Source of the DNA: Bacillota bacterium
GTDB lineage: Bacteria; Bacillota; Proteinivoracia; UBA4975; VEMY01
NCBI GenBank assembly: GCA_009711825.1
Contig: VEMY01000017.1
Span: forward strand, 1-44,691
DNA: 44,691 nt
Reading direction: 5' to 3'
Shown: in pieces, positions 24,880-32,885 of the stretch
Position numbering within the stretch: position 1 is the first letter of the stretch
Layout: each line of letters begins with the position of its first letter
Notes under the pieces: model-generated
The model's input: the letters and a program-made list of their open reading frames with translations, nothing else
Told to the model about the DNA's origin: nothing
Databases searched by the model: none
Translations under genes and position numbers: made by a program

Positions 24880-25189
24880 TCTCAGCCCTCCAATCGTAAG
24901 GTCTGCGCTTATGCCACAGGGTCGCGCACGCCGTGCAAAGCTCCATCCGCTTCCCAATAAATCGGACCATCACAGTCTGTTCTCGACACCCTGGGCAGCA
25001 CCTGCGTTGCGGTTTGCCTACTTGGGCCCTCCTAGCCTGCTCTCTTTGCTCCCAGAGTTCCCGGATAAACTCGGCCGTCGCCGGCTCCTTTATCCGCCAG
25101 ACGCAGGCTGCAGCTCGGTATTCGTCGCACCGCTTACGGGCAGTCGGCCCCTCAGGGCATCTTGGGTGATAGCATAGCTTGCCGCTCAT
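24851..25189 (-). CDS. zinc-finger protein, hypothetical
   Basis: 112 residues with Cys clusters at the start (LCYHPRC, KRC), CCPGC near 66 and CTAC near 86, connected by basic helices (EQREQARRAQVGKPQRR). The spacing suggests two zinc sites. ATG 25189 has GGTGAGGC upstream, 7 bases after the DUF1064 gene. Function unknown. Confidence 0.74.
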   Translation of the reverse strand: MSGKLCYHPRCPEGPTARKRCDEYRAAACVWRIKEPATAEFIRELWEQREQARRAQVGKPQRRCCPGCREQTVMVRFIGKRMELCTACATLWHKRRPYDWRAEIERRKAKGN

Positions 25190-25196
25190 GGCGGCC

Positions 25197-25619
25197 TCAC
25201 CTGGCCTTGTGGATTGTCAGCTTGATGTGCCGATACTTGTGATTAAACAGTTTTTGTTTTAACTTGAAAACTGCAGTCTCCATGCCCTTAACATCTACGA
25301 CCTCACAGGTGCCATCGTTATGCTCAATTTCAAAGTCCGCTATGTAGGTCATGGCCTTGTACTTCTTTTCCTGCTTTTCAAACGCCGGCATCAGTTCAAA
25401 TTTTGGCTGGCAACGAAAATCTTTTATGTGGCCATACTGTTTCCGTAGTTTCAGCTCCGAGTAGTATCTGGCCTCGGCTTTGCTGTCGAATATAATTCCA
25501 TCAACTTCAGTCTTTTTGTTGCTATACTTGTTATATTTCGGTGCCTTTTTGTTAGATTTCGCCACTTTTTTGTTATATTCAGCTAGAGTCTGGGTATTTG
25601 CGCTCATTTTTCTGCTCAA
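25197..25619 (-). CDS. DUF1064-family nuclease-like protein
   Basis: 140 residues. After a basic N-terminus the DUF1064 core begins: KTEVDGIIFDSKAEARYYSE (conserved FDSKxEARYY), then QPKFELMP, YIADFEI and VVDVKG with the D-x-(K) pair of a PD-(D/E)xK-type nuclease. The family is common among phage recombination genes. The TTG at 25619 has GGGAGG 9 bases upstream; the ATG at 25607 is 21 bases from it and less likely. Confidence 0.83.
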   Translation of the reverse strand: MSRKMSANTQTLAEYNKKVAKSNKKAPKYNKYSNKKTEVDGIIFDSKAEARYYSELKLRKQYGHIKDFRCQPKFELMPAFEKQEKKYKAMTYIADFEIEHNDGTCEVVDVKGMETAVFKLKQKLFNHKYRHIKLTIHKAR

Positions 25620-25622
25620 CCC

Positions 25623-25760
25623 TCATCGCCTCCCTTTCCGTCTGTCCGTCTCGATGATCATCAACCAGATACACCAAAGCCCCAAGGCCAGAAAGGCCAA
25701 ACCAGCTACAGTCAAAACCACGTTCCAGGTTAGGTCCAGCCAAAACGCTAGGCCACTCAT
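25623..25760 (-). CDS. small single-span membrane protein, 45 residues
   Basis: ATG 25760 overlaps the upstream TGA as ATGA and opens a 45-codon frame ending at 25623. It encodes MSGLAFWLDLTW, a hydrophobic helix (about 13-36) and a basic tail (DRRKGRR), the pattern of an inner-membrane protein with a cytoplasmic C-terminus. The competing longer frame from 25767 has no comparable start and is a shadow. Function unknown. Confidence 0.7.
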   Translation of the reverse strand: MSGLAFWLDLTWNVVLTVAGLAFLALGLWCIWLMIIETDRRKGRR

Positions 25761-26041
25761 AACTCAATCAGCTTCAACCACTGATAGATAAGTCGCAATG
25801 CATAGGCTGCAGCTAAGATAAATGCAATAAACACACTTGTAGCTACGATCCGTTTAAATAACGTCCAGGGCAGAGGGTATCCGGCTACAGCCCAATCTCC
25901 GTAATCCTTAAGCTGACCATTGACCCTCAAGAACAGCTTCTGACATTTGTAACATCCGTGGGTGGTCGCTGATACGCTACGTAGGGCTGATTTACACACT
26001 GGGCAGCACCAGGCTTCTTTTAGTCGCGGGATGTGTGTCAT
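25757..26041 (-). CDS. zinc ribbon fused to a membrane helix
   Basis: 94 residues. CCPVC and CYKCQKLF form an N-terminal four-Cys ribbon (about 12-37). A hydrophobic helix (about 64-84, IVATSVFIAFILAAAYALRL) follows near the C-terminus. ATG 26041 overlaps the preceding stop as ATGA and has GGAGCG 6 bases ahead. A membrane-bound sensor or scaffold would fit; the role is unknown. Confidence 0.74.
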   Translation of the reverse strand: MTHIPRLKEAWCCPVCKSALRSVSATTHGCYKCQKLFLRVNGQLKDYGDWAVAGYPLPWTLFKRIVATSVFIAFILAAAYALRLIYQWLKLIEL

Positions 26042-26214
26042 GATAAACGCTCCGCAATGCACTGTATTTTCTTAAGCTGGCCCATTAGTTCTTCCTTGGT
26101 GTTGGCCGATTTATAGTGGGTAGTCAGCCGGCCAAGGTTTTCCTGTGCTGCAGCCGCTATAACAGCCATTTCCTGCAGGCTTGTTTTAAGCATCTTGCTT
26201 CCGATTGTTTCCAT
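26038..26214 (-). CDS. small helical protein, 58 residues
   Basis: This 58-codon frame fills the gap between the transglycosylase gene and the zinc/membrane gene. It starts at ATG 26214, six bases after the upstream stop, and ends in an ATGA overlap with the next start. The product is one or two amphipathic helices (MLKTSLQEMAVIAAAAQENL, EELMGQLKKIQCIAERL). Coupling at both ends is the main support. Function unknown. Confidence 0.65.
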   Translation of the reverse strand: METIGSKMLKTSLQEMAVIAAAAQENLGRLTTHYKSANTKEELMGQLKKIQCIAERLS

Positions 26215-26220
26215 ACTCTT

Positions 26221-27003
26221 TCAGCCCCTCCTCAACTCGTTATAAGTGCTCATCACGCGCTGCACATACCAGTGGTCCTGAGCCTGGTTCCCGGCACGGA
26301 TAAAATTCCTGCCTCCAGTCGGACCGGCATTGTATGCCAGCACTCCATCCCAGGTATCGCCGCCCATGTCCTTTGTCACCGCCCAGAGATAATAAGCGGC
26401 AAACTCGGTATTCATCTTCACATCAAACATATCTGCCGGCTGCCAATTCTCGTAGCCTAGCCGGCCGGCAATCCAGCGGCCCGTCCCCGGCATAACCTGC
26501 ATCATGCCATACTCGCCACTGCCGCCCCGGACATTCGGCCGGATATGGCTTTCGACTATCGCCATGCTGAGCAGGAGCATCGGGTCAACATCTATCGCCA
26601 CAGCATTCAGCACCAAAGTCTCGCTGATCTGCGAAACATCATCAGGTGTGAGCGCGGCATTGATTTCGGCAATTACCTCCGCCACAACCTCAATACGCTC
26701 TTGTATCTCCTCCCGAGTATATGGGCCATACGCCAACGCCTCCAGTGTCTCAGCAACCTGCCCCAGGACATGCACAGTGGTGTCGGTTTGGAGCCTGTAT
26801 GCCTCCAGCAGTTCCTCCTGGGCGCTGATTACGGTGTCGCGGTCATGAATCTGCAGCTCGAGTTCTAAGGTTTCTGCTTTAAGTTCCTGGATTTCTTCCC
26901 CGGCCCTCACAAAGCCGACCAAGAGCACAACAGCGATGATGGCCATCATGACCAGCATCATGCCCAGGTCACCCTTGCTAAAGCCCAACTTCTCCTTGCT
27001 CAT
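26221..27003 (-). CDS. membrane-anchored lytic transglycosylase (SLT)
   Basis: 260 residues. An N-terminal membrane helix (about 13-33), a coiled coil (about 38-70), a helical spacer, then a lysozyme-like SLT domain (about 130-258): the catalytic Glu in SMAIVESHIRP (E151), GEYGMMQVMPGTG, the AAYYLW helix and VLAYNAGP. The enzyme cuts peptidoglycan glycan strands. It is in the early replication region, far from the lysis cassette, so a role other than final lysis is likely, e.g. entry exclusion or wall remodelling. ATG 27003 has GGAAG upstream. Confidence 0.85.
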   Translation of the reverse strand: MSKEKLGFSKGDLGMMLVMMAIIAVVLLVGFVRAGEEIQELKAETLELELQIHDRDTVISAQEELLEAYRLQTDTTVHVLGQVAETLEALAYGPYTREEIQERIEVVAEVIAEINAALTPDDVSQISETLVLNAVAIDVDPMLLLSMAIVESHIRPNVRGGSGEYGMMQVMPGTGRWIAGRLGYENWQPADMFDVKMNTEFAAYYLWAVTKDMGGDTWDGVLAYNAGPTGGRNFIRAGNQAQDHWYVQRVMSTYNELRRG

Positions 27004-27004
27004 A

Positions 27005-27310
27005 TCATCCACTTCCTTCCCACTCAATTTCGATATACCGCTTAAACTCCCAGCCACGTCCAGAAAGCTTGTCCTCGTGCTCTTGCATCAGCGACTCTAT
27101 GTCCGCTCCCTGGTCGGCCAGGGCGTCAAGCATGGCGATGGCTACCTGCACCACATCCAGCGCTTCCTTTACTGCGTTGTCCCGGTCTGGGATACGGCCG
27201 GTAATCTGGTAGTTCATAACCTCGACCGACAGCTCTCGCGTCTCATCGGCCAGTTTAGGCAATAGAATTCTCAGATCATCGTTGTTTTTTAGTACCGGCA
27301 TTTTGGGCAT
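27005..27310 (-). CDS. MazG-like nucleotide pyrophosphohydrolase
   Basis: 101 residues. An all-helical sequence with ADETRELSVEV and KEALDVVQVAIAMLDAL: the E-x2-E and E-x2-D motifs bind Mg in the MazG/dUTPase superfamily. It would remove unwanted NTPs or dNTPs during phage replication. The length agrees with single-domain phage forms. ATG 27310 has GAGGAGAACC and overlaps the preceding gene by 22 bases. Confidence 0.78.
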   Translation of the reverse strand: MPKMPVLKNNDDLRILLPKLADETRELSVEVMNYQITGRIPDRDNAVKEALDVVQVAIAMLDALADQGADIESLMQEHEDKLSGRGWEFKRYIEIEWEGSG

Positions 27311-27618
27311 AGCGGTTCTCCTCTCTCCTCTAGCAAGTCGTAAATATCGATTTGCCCTGGGGCTTCATCTTTGGCAATTTCGCTCCAGGGGATTACGACC
27401 TCAATCCAGCCATCTCCATGTTTTTCGCCCAGGAGCGTCACGCCTTTGTTCTTGTTGCGGCCAAGGACGTTCCAGCTCCACCACTGGCCAATTTCCCGGT
27501 TGATTGTTCCTCCCTGAATCGGCAAGTTCTTTAACTCAGCGATGGTAAGCCCGGCGAACCTCCCCCGGAGCATTTCAATGATTTCTCTGCGCTCATCGAA
27601 CTTCATCTCGCTTGCCAT
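27289..27618 (-). CDS. hypothetical protein, early operon
   Basis: 109 residues. A helical start (MKFDERREIIEMLRGRF), a Trp-rich middle (GQWWSWNVLGRN) and a strand pair WIEVVIPW, ending with a CPKC pair. ATG 27618 has GGGGAGGTTA upstream and overlaps the preceding gene by 16 bases. I do not recognise the family. Confidence 0.74.
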   Translation of the reverse strand: MASEMKFDERREIIEMLRGRFAGLTIAELKNLPIQGGTINREIGQWWSWNVLGRNKNKGVTLLGEKHGDGWIEVVIPWSEIAKDEAPGQIDIYDLLEERGEPLCPKCRY

Positions 27619-28112
27619 GGCGTAACCTCCCCGGTCCTTATCCGCAGGCTTTTGAGCGTTGACAGGACTTCCTGCCTGATTGGATCCAAGTATTTCTTGC
27701 AGGCCGCTCGGTAATCCGCCTCACTTGGCCACGCCTCCTCACCCACCACCGGTCGGAGTTTATACCCCCCCTTAGGTGTTTGCTCCAGGGCCGTCCCAGC
27801 GCAGCGCATACCATGAAACGCGCCCAACAGCTTGCCAGGGGTCTTGGCCTTGGCATCATTGGCCAGCGCCAACATGAGCAGGTCCTGATACAGCTCAGAG
27901 TCTGGGAGGTCAGGGCGAGGGTCGGCGAGCCTGGAATGGTTGTTGCCCGCCTGGCTCCTGGGGGCCTGTGGCGTTGCAGCAACAGTGCTTTTTGCTGGGC
28001 TTACCTCGCCCTGGCCGTCTTTGCCTCCTTGTTCCTCGCCGGGAGGAACCGACGCCGCTACCGGCACCGGCTCCCCGGTCAGGATTCGTCTATACCTGGT
28101 CATCGGTGGCAT
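27603..28112 (-). CDS. hypothetical protein, early operon
   Basis: 169 residues. The first 70 are polar and Pro/Ala-rich, probably disordered. The rest is helical with SELYQDLLMLALANDAK, LLGAFHGMRCAGTALEQ and YRAACKKYLDPIRQEVL. The C-terminal half looks like a helical adaptor but I cannot name it. The start is uncertain: ATG 28112 or ATG 28103, both with weak SDs. It overlaps the preceding small gene by 23 bases. Confidence 0.7.
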   Translation of the reverse strand: MPPMTRYRRILTGEPVPVAASVPPGEEQGGKDGQGEVSPAKSTVAATPQAPRSQAGNNHSRLADPRPDLPDSELYQDLLMLALANDAKAKTPGKLLGAFHGMRCAGTALEQTPKGGYKLRPVVGEEAWPSEADYRAACKKYLDPIRQEVLSTLKSLRIRTGEVTPWQAR

Positions 28113-28269
28113 CGTCTTCGGACCTGTCCAACGGAACTTCAGTCCCTAAGTATCGGCAAAACCCGAACTTCTCTTCGTTGACGTTTTTTAGCTCAACGTA
28201 ACACACGCAGTAACTGTCCTTGCAAGGATCTTTGATTATAGGGCACCAGCTATGCTTTTTAGCTTTCAT
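28090..28269 (-). CDS. small Cys-rich protein, 59 residues
   Basis: A 59-codon frame from ATG 28269 with GGGGGCTGAAGA upstream and an ATGA overlap with the previous stop. The product has six Cys in its first 38 residues (WCPI, DPC, CVCY, GFC), a pattern for a zinc or Fe-S site, then an acidic tail (DRSEDDATDD). Function unknown. Confidence 0.7.
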   Translation of the reverse strand: MKAKKHSWCPIIKDPCKDSYCVCYVELKNVNEEKFGFCRYLGTEVPLDRSEDDATDDQV

Positions 28270-28457
28270 TCTTCAGCCCCCTTAAGAGTAATGCTTGCTT
28301 CGGGATGAGTTGCTTCATCAGCGTAATGGACAAAAACTTCTATTGTATCAAGTATTGGCTCATCACTGTGCCCGATGACGTAAACATTAGTGTCCTCCGT
28401 GATGACACCAGAGTCTACAAGTTGGCTTAACTTCGCAATGACATCTTTAGCTTTCAT
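28266..28457 (-). CDS. hypothetical protein, 63 residues
   Basis: 63 residues with a helix (KDVIAKLSQLVDSG), an acidic loop and beta strands (VYVIGHSDEP, IEVFVHYADE). The ATG at 28457 has AAGGAGG 6 bases ahead and overlaps the RecD2 gene end by 11 bases. The fold resembles small phage alpha/beta proteins but no family is recognised. Confidence 0.72.
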   Translation of the reverse strand: MKAKDVIAKLSQLVDSGVITEDTNVYVIGHSDEPILDTIEVFVHYADEATHPEASITLKGAEE

Positions 28458-30678
28458 CCTTATCCTCCTTAATACGCTCTTTCAACCTCGTAAACCGTTC
28501 CTGCACAACATCGTTATCTACAGCCCGCTTAATCGACCACTCATCGCCCACCAAACAGAGCCGCTTCTTTGCCCTGGTCATGCCGGTATAGAGTAAGTTC
28601 CGCTGCAGCATCACATAGTGCTGCCGGACCAGGGGCATGATTACCAGCGGGAACTCACTGCCCTGGCTCTTGTGGATAGTGGAAGCGTAGGCCAGCGTGA
28701 GCAGCTTCATCGTGTCATCCTCGTAGCTAAACTCGACGTCCTCGCCATCAATGGCCGCGGTCAATCCTTTCTTTCCAACCTCGACCACGATACCTAAGTC
28801 ACCGTTGAAAACCTCCAGGCTATAGCAATTCTTCACCACCATCACCTTGTCGCCAACCCGATAACCGCCGGCACCCTCTTCGCCACCTGGATTCCAAATT
28901 TCCCGGGCAAGCTGGTTTAGAGCGATTACCCCGGCCACGCCTTTCCTCATCGGGGCAAGTATCTGCCAGTCCATCAGCTTCCAGCCGTCTTGCTTAATGA
29001 GCTTGATCATGGCGGCGATTTTGTCGGCTGCCTCCTCAGCGTTATCCCGCGGAAAATACCGGAAGTCTCCCTCACTTTCCAACGGCGGGCAAACACCATC
29101 CCGCACCAGGTTGGCAAACTCAGCGATTTTACTGCCCCCGGCCTGCCGGTAGTTGTAGGTCAGCCGGACCGTCGGCACCCTACCGCAATCAATACAGTCC
29201 CTAAGCACGTTCCCCGGCCCTACACTGGGTAGCTGGTCCACATCACCCACCAGGACAATCTGCAGCTCCTCGCAAGCTTGTAGCAGGCTATGGGCAAGCT
29301 CAACGTCCATCATGCTTACCTCGTCGATAATCAACAGCCCCGGACCCGGCAGCGGGTTACCAATGTCGTATTCAAACCCACCTTCGTGGGGGTTGTAGCC
29401 CAGCAGCCGATGTATGGTTTTAGGACAATCGTAGCCCGTGGCTTCTTTCATCCGCTTAGCTGCCCGCCCAGTTGGTGCCGCCATGTAGAGCTGTTTGTCA
29501 AGCCATAGTTTGGGCTCTATGTCAGCGTAGATGTCGCATATGGCTCGCTGGACCGTTGTCTTACCCACACCGGGGCCGCCAGTAATGATGCTCATTGGCT
29601 GGGTCAACGCCGTTTTTATTGCCTCCCGTTGCTCTGGGGCGAAATTGTCAAAGAACTCAAACTTCCGGCGATACTCAGCCTCAACGCGCTCAATCCGTGC
29701 GTCCAGGTCCGGTATGTCCCTGGTCGGCTCCTGCAGCTTGTTCCGGATGGCGGCAGCAGCGCCCACCTCAGCCTCGTAGAGACCCTTAGCGTAAACGAAG
29801 TCGCCTTCACGCACACACCGCTCCTCACGGATAAGCCGCTCATTCGCCTGGGCGATATCCTTTATGCCAACCCCGCTCGCCTCGATTAGGCCTTTGCGAC
29901 CAATCAACTTCCTGACAATCGTCTTTGGTTGCAGATAGACATGGCCATCGCTGCCCGACTCTTTCAGCGTGTAGTCGAGGGCTGCCAACACCCGGTGGGG
30001 GCTGTTCGGCGCAACTCCGACCGCTTGAGCGACACTGTCGGCCTTCCTGAATCCAACCCCCCAGAGCTCATCGCTCAGCACATACGGGTTTTCCTTTACA
30101 ATCCGAACCGCCTCGCTGCCAAACCTTGCCATGACTTTGCCTACCATACCCATCCCGATACCGTCCCGGACAATCATCCCGGCAAGCTCAGCCTGGATGC
30201 TGTTACCGACCAGGTGCTGATGGATGTCGGTCCGCTGCTTTTCGGTGAGCCAGGTCAGGGTATCTAGGCAGCTTGGATTTGCCTTGATTTTCTGCAGGGC
30301 ATCTTCGCCCAGCTCAGCGACAATCCGCTTGGCCTTGGCAATGCCAACTCCGTAGGTGACTTGACTAAGATACCGGGCGACCCCGCTTGTTCCGCTTGGC
30401 ATCTGCATCTCGGCGCCGGTAAACTCAAACTGCCGACCCCACTTCTTGGTTTGCTTCCAGTTGCCAGTAAACAGGTACTCCTCGTCCTCCCTGACGCTGG
30501 TCATGTGACCGACGCAGGTTATCGAATCTTCCAGGTTGTTGCCCTTCGGCACCTGGACGTTGAGCACCGTGTAGCCGTTCTCGCGGTTATGGAAAACTAC
30601 TCTGTATATCCGGCCCCGGAGCGTTTGAGTCTCCGACTCCGGGGCTTTGTTTGTTTGTTGTCGTTGTGTTTGGGCCAT
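28447..30678 (-). CDS. recD2: RecD2-type 5'-3' helicase
   Basis: 743 residues, the usual length. An N-terminal OB-like domain (GRIYRVVFHNRENGYTV), helix-hairpin-helix segments (GVGIAKAKRIVAELG), a Walker A GGPGVGKTT near 367, Walker B LLIIDEVSMMD near 446 and a C-terminal UvrD_C_2 motif with STIHKSQGSEF. It unwinds DNA with 5'-3' polarity and, with SbcCD and the nuclease genes here, would serve recombination-dependent replication or end processing. ATG 30678 follows GGGGAGG; codons further upstream have no SD. Confidence 0.93.
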   Translation of the reverse strand: MAQTQRQQTNKAPESETQTLRGRIYRVVFHNRENGYTVLNVQVPKGNNLEDSITCVGHMTSVREDEEYLFTGNWKQTKKWGRQFEFTGAEMQMPSGTSGVARYLSQVTYGVGIAKAKRIVAELGEDALQKIKANPSCLDTLTWLTEKQRTDIHQHLVGNSIQAELAGMIVRDGIGMGMVGKVMARFGSEAVRIVKENPYVLSDELWGVGFRKADSVAQAVGVAPNSPHRVLAALDYTLKESGSDGHVYLQPKTIVRKLIGRKGLIEASGVGIKDIAQANERLIREERCVREGDFVYAKGLYEAEVGAAAAIRNKLQEPTRDIPDLDARIERVEAEYRRKFEFFDNFAPEQREAIKTALTQPMSIITGGPGVGKTTVQRAICDIYADIEPKLWLDKQLYMAAPTGRAAKRMKEATGYDCPKTIHRLLGYNPHEGGFEYDIGNPLPGPGLLIIDEVSMMDVELAHSLLQACEELQIVLVGDVDQLPSVGPGNVLRDCIDCGRVPTVRLTYNYRQAGGSKIAEFANLVRDGVCPPLESEGDFRYFPRDNAEEAADKIAAMIKLIKQDGWKLMDWQILAPMRKGVAGVIALNQLAREIWNPGGEEGAGGYRVGDKVMVVKNCYSLEVFNGDLGIVVEVGKKGLTAAIDGEDVEFSYEDDTMKLLTLAYASTIHKSQGSEFPLVIMPLVRQHYVMLQRNLLYTGMTRAKKRLCLVGDEWSIKRAVDNDVVQERFTRLKERIKEDKDES

Positions 30679-30727
30679 GTGACCTCCCCCCTTGTTACTG
30701 TTGCAGTGTTTCTGCAAGGCTGCTAAG

Positions 30728-30973
30728 TTACATTCTTGACATAATCGTCCTATATCGTTTATACAATCGCTTGCGTTTTAAGGTTTCCAGCCTCTGTGCT
30801 GCAGAGCGGTAAGTCCGACCCAGGGCGAGTGCAATATCCCCGATTTTCATTGACCCGTGCATCGCACAGAGATACATGTCATCTTCTTTATCCCATGGTT
30901 TGCGGTGATTTTCGTGGTAGTCGGGATGGTATTTCATCCTGCCCCAGCGGTCATATTGGACGTTAGATTCCAT
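30728..30973 (-). CDS. Myb/SANT-like DNA-binding protein
   Basis: 81 residues. A helical segment KPWDKEDDMYLCAMHG, then IGDIALALGRTYRSAAQRLE and a basic C-terminus: the pattern (W...E-D, then a recognition helix with R-x-x-x-A) fits a Myb/SANT-like HTH. It could regulate phage transcription or bind a specific phage site. ATG 30973 overlaps the preceding stop as TAATG, with AGGAGG upstream. Confidence 0.72.
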   Translation of the reverse strand: MESNVQYDRWGRMKYHPDYHENHRKPWDKEDDMYLCAMHGSMKIGDIALALGRTYRSAAQRLETLKRKRLYKRYRTIMSRM

Positions 30974-31320
30974 TACCAAAAGCCTCCTTGCCCAATCGCT
31001 AGCCTGCTAAGCTTTATCCATTCCTTGACTAGGTGAACATCATCGTCGTCCAGCGATACAAAATCGCCGTAGCTGTTACTTTTGGTAAACAGTGCATTGC
31101 CAACTAAAACACCAGTTTTATGATAAAGATTGGGACTTAACCCCTTAAGCCTGCCTTCTTCGTTTACCAGTATGGTGTAATTGTGGTGGCCCAGTTTAAG
31201 TGTTACCGCCTCGATGTAGCCGTCAACAGCTTTCTGAAGTGTTTCCAGAGTGTTAGGAATCTCCCTAACTTGGGGGCTGTCATTAACAGGCAAATAGACT
31301 ACCTTGATGCTCTCGCTCAT
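30973..31320 (-). CDS. DUF3846-family protein
   Basis: 115 residues. The start (VVYLPVNDSPQVREIPNTLE, followed by LQKAVDGYIE) is the hallmark of DUF3846, a small alpha/beta domain frequent in phages and plasmids near antirestriction genes. The middle has NEEGRLKGLSPN and GVLVGNALFT, also typical. Function is unknown. ATG 31320 overlaps the preceding stop as ATGA. Confidence 0.83.
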   Translation of the reverse strand: MSESIKVVYLPVNDSPQVREIPNTLETLQKAVDGYIEAVTLKLGHHNYTILVNEEGRLKGLSPNLYHKTGVLVGNALFTKSNSYGDFVSLDDDDVHLVKEWIKLSRLAIGQGGFW

Positions 31321-31457
31321 TTCGTCACCTGCTCTCCGCGTTCGCAGTTATTACAGTCACCGTTACACTCGTTCGTTCCTTCTGTTAACTCGACAACGTC
31401 ATCACACCACATGCCATAAAAGTTGCAGAACACCCCATAGGGGTAATATTGACTCAT
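31317..31457 (-). CDS. small Cys-rich protein, 46 residues
   Basis: A 46-codon frame from ATG 31457 with GGAGGTGGAGTG directly upstream. It overlaps both neighbours by one to four bases (TGATG in, ATGA out), strong evidence of coupled translation. The product has five Cys (FC, WC, C-x3-C-x2-C) and aromatic residues near the start. It could hold a metal; function unknown. Confidence 0.72.
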   Translation of the reverse strand: MSQYYPYGVFCNFYGMWCDDVVELTEGTNECNGDCNNCERGEQVTK

Positions 31458-31681
31458 CACTCCACCTCCACTTTCCCTCCATATGGGCACCTTCCATCGA
31501 CAAGTTCCGGGTCTTGAATCTCCTGAGCGCCCATCTTAATGCAAGCCGCTGGAAGGTCGGATGCGGGTGTCGGTATTTCCTCCAGGAAGTGCGGGCACTG
31601 TTTGCAACTTTCAACCTGGATTATCCGCACCTTGGTTCTCGCCCTACACAGGGGGCAAACCTTGTAAGCGTGTTGTTCCAT
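31457..31681 (-). CDS. zinc-ribbon protein, hypothetical
   Basis: 74 residues. CPLC near residue 9, CKQCPHF near 26, C47 and C65 give one or two zinc sites; KVRIIQVESC forms the first strand. ATG 31681 overlaps the SbcD stop as TGATG, with GGGGGTG upstream. Function unknown. Confidence 0.73.
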   Translation of the reverse strand: MEQHAYKVCPLCRARTKVRIIQVESCKQCPHFLEEIPTPASDLPAACIKMGAQEIQDPELVDGRCPYGGKVEVE

Positions 31682-32682
31682 CACTGCACCCCCAAAGCTT
31701 CCTTAGCCATACTCAGCCGCCTAAGCGCTTCCTTCTTGACCACCTCAGGTAGCTTGTCCCTCGCCGAAATATCCTCAATGATCTCCTGCATCTCCATAAA
31801 CCGGGCCGCCCCCTCCTCAGCCAACAGGCCCAGGAAGTCTGCAATCCGCTCCTCCCGTTCCTCGGCGGCGTCCAGGTGCTCCCGGCTCAAAACCTCATGC
31901 CCTGGTCTCGCCGACAACAGCGGCACCAGCTCGGCATCACAGCGACCATCCTTGTCAACCGTTAACAACGCCACCTGCACTTCTCTGGTTAAATCGCTCG
32001 CACTCGCCGCAGTCCTGGCCAATGCCCCTGGGTTAACGAACAGCACCCCATCCTCACGGCGATGCACCCCAAATCCGGGATGATAGTGGCCGGAGATTAC
32101 GACATCAGCGTTGGTCTCCACCTGGTCGATAAGTGTGTGTCGCATGTCATGGCCGGGGGAACTGTGCATCAGGTTGGCATGGACGATGTGAATTTTGGCC
32201 GTTGGCTGGTCCCGATGCGCCGGCAGCTCCGGAGCCATGAACTGGTTTGCGCCGGCCGGGGTGTCGGTTTCTGCGGTGTAGCCGTGGCCGGTTATCCTCA
32301 CCCAGGGGGGTGGGCCCGGACAACTCTGCCAGACAAAACCGTCCCGGCAGGCATCATTTATCTCGCCGATCATCTGCATCAGGCCGTAAGGTGTGCGGGC
32401 GACACTTGCGAGATTTGAGCCGAAAATGTCGTGATTCCCCGGGATGGTTATAATCGGGTTGTTGAAATAGTTAAGTATCCGTATCAGCTCGCCTACAACC
32501 CACCAGGCGGTGTTGGGTGAATTGAAAATGTCGCCGGTCTGGATTACTGGGGCGTTGTGTTCACGGGACAACTCTTCAATTTCCAAGAGCTTCAAGGTCA
32601 AGGCCCCCACGTAGTGATCAGTGCGCGCTCGTGGGTTCGTGCCCCGCCAGTGGATGTCACCAACGATGATGAATTTAAGCAT
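31681..32682 (-). CDS. sbcD: SbcD/Mre11-like metallophosphoesterase
   Basis: 333 residues, a little shorter than the usual SbcD. All five calcineurin-type metal motifs are present: VGDIHWRG (about 8), QTGDIFNS (48), IPGNHDIFG (80), VHANLMHS (about 165) and SGHYHPGF (about 194). The C-terminal third is helical, the region that contacts SbcC. It processes DNA ends or hairpins with the ATPase halves at 32882 and 34254. ATG 32682 overlaps the preceding stop as TGATG; in-frame upstream ATG lacks an SD. Confidence 0.9.
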   Translation of the reverse strand: MLKFIIVGDIHWRGTNPRARTDHYVGALTLKLLEIEELSREHNAPVIQTGDIFNSPNTAWWVVGELIRILNYFNNPIITIPGNHDIFGSNLASVARTPYGLMQMIGEINDACRDGFVWQSCPGPPPWVRITGHGYTAETDTPAGANQFMAPELPAHRDQPTAKIHIVHANLMHSSPGHDMRHTLIDQVETNADVVISGHYHPGFGVHRREDGVLFVNPGALARTAASASDLTREVQVALLTVDKDGRCDAELVPLLSARPGHEVLSREHLDAAEEREERIADFLGLLAEEGAARFMEMQEIIEDISARDKLPEVVKKEALRRLSMAKEALGVQ

Positions 32683-32885
32683 CAAATCAACCCCATTTCT
32701 ACATCCTGGCAGTCTGGGCAGATGTCTTCCCACTCACCGTTGCGCTTTTTGCTCTGCCAGCCATTAGCTTTTTTGTAGTCCACAGCATCATCAAAGTCAT
32801 TAAATATTTCTGGTGGCTCTTCACCACAAACATCGCAAGTTAAGAAATAAACATCTTGGCTACCATAAAATCTCTCAACGCTCAT
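32682..32885 (-). CDS. mini zinc-ribbon protein
   Basis: 67 residues. CDVC and CPDC at the two ends enclose a helix (FDDAVDYKKANGWQSK), giving one four-Cys site. It lies between the Rad50 C-terminal half and SbcD and overlaps both neighbours by a few bases (ATGA, TGATG). A role linked to SbcCD is possible only by position. Confidence 0.73.
   Translation of the reverse strand: MSVERFYGSQDVYFLTCDVCGEEPPEIFNDFDDAVDYKKANGWQSKKRNGEWEDICPDCQDVEMGLI

Noticed and set aside
25579-25767. Leftward 62-residue frame
   Set aside because: It overlaps the 45-residue membrane gene in another frame; the latter has the coupled ATGA start and a sensible membrane helix.
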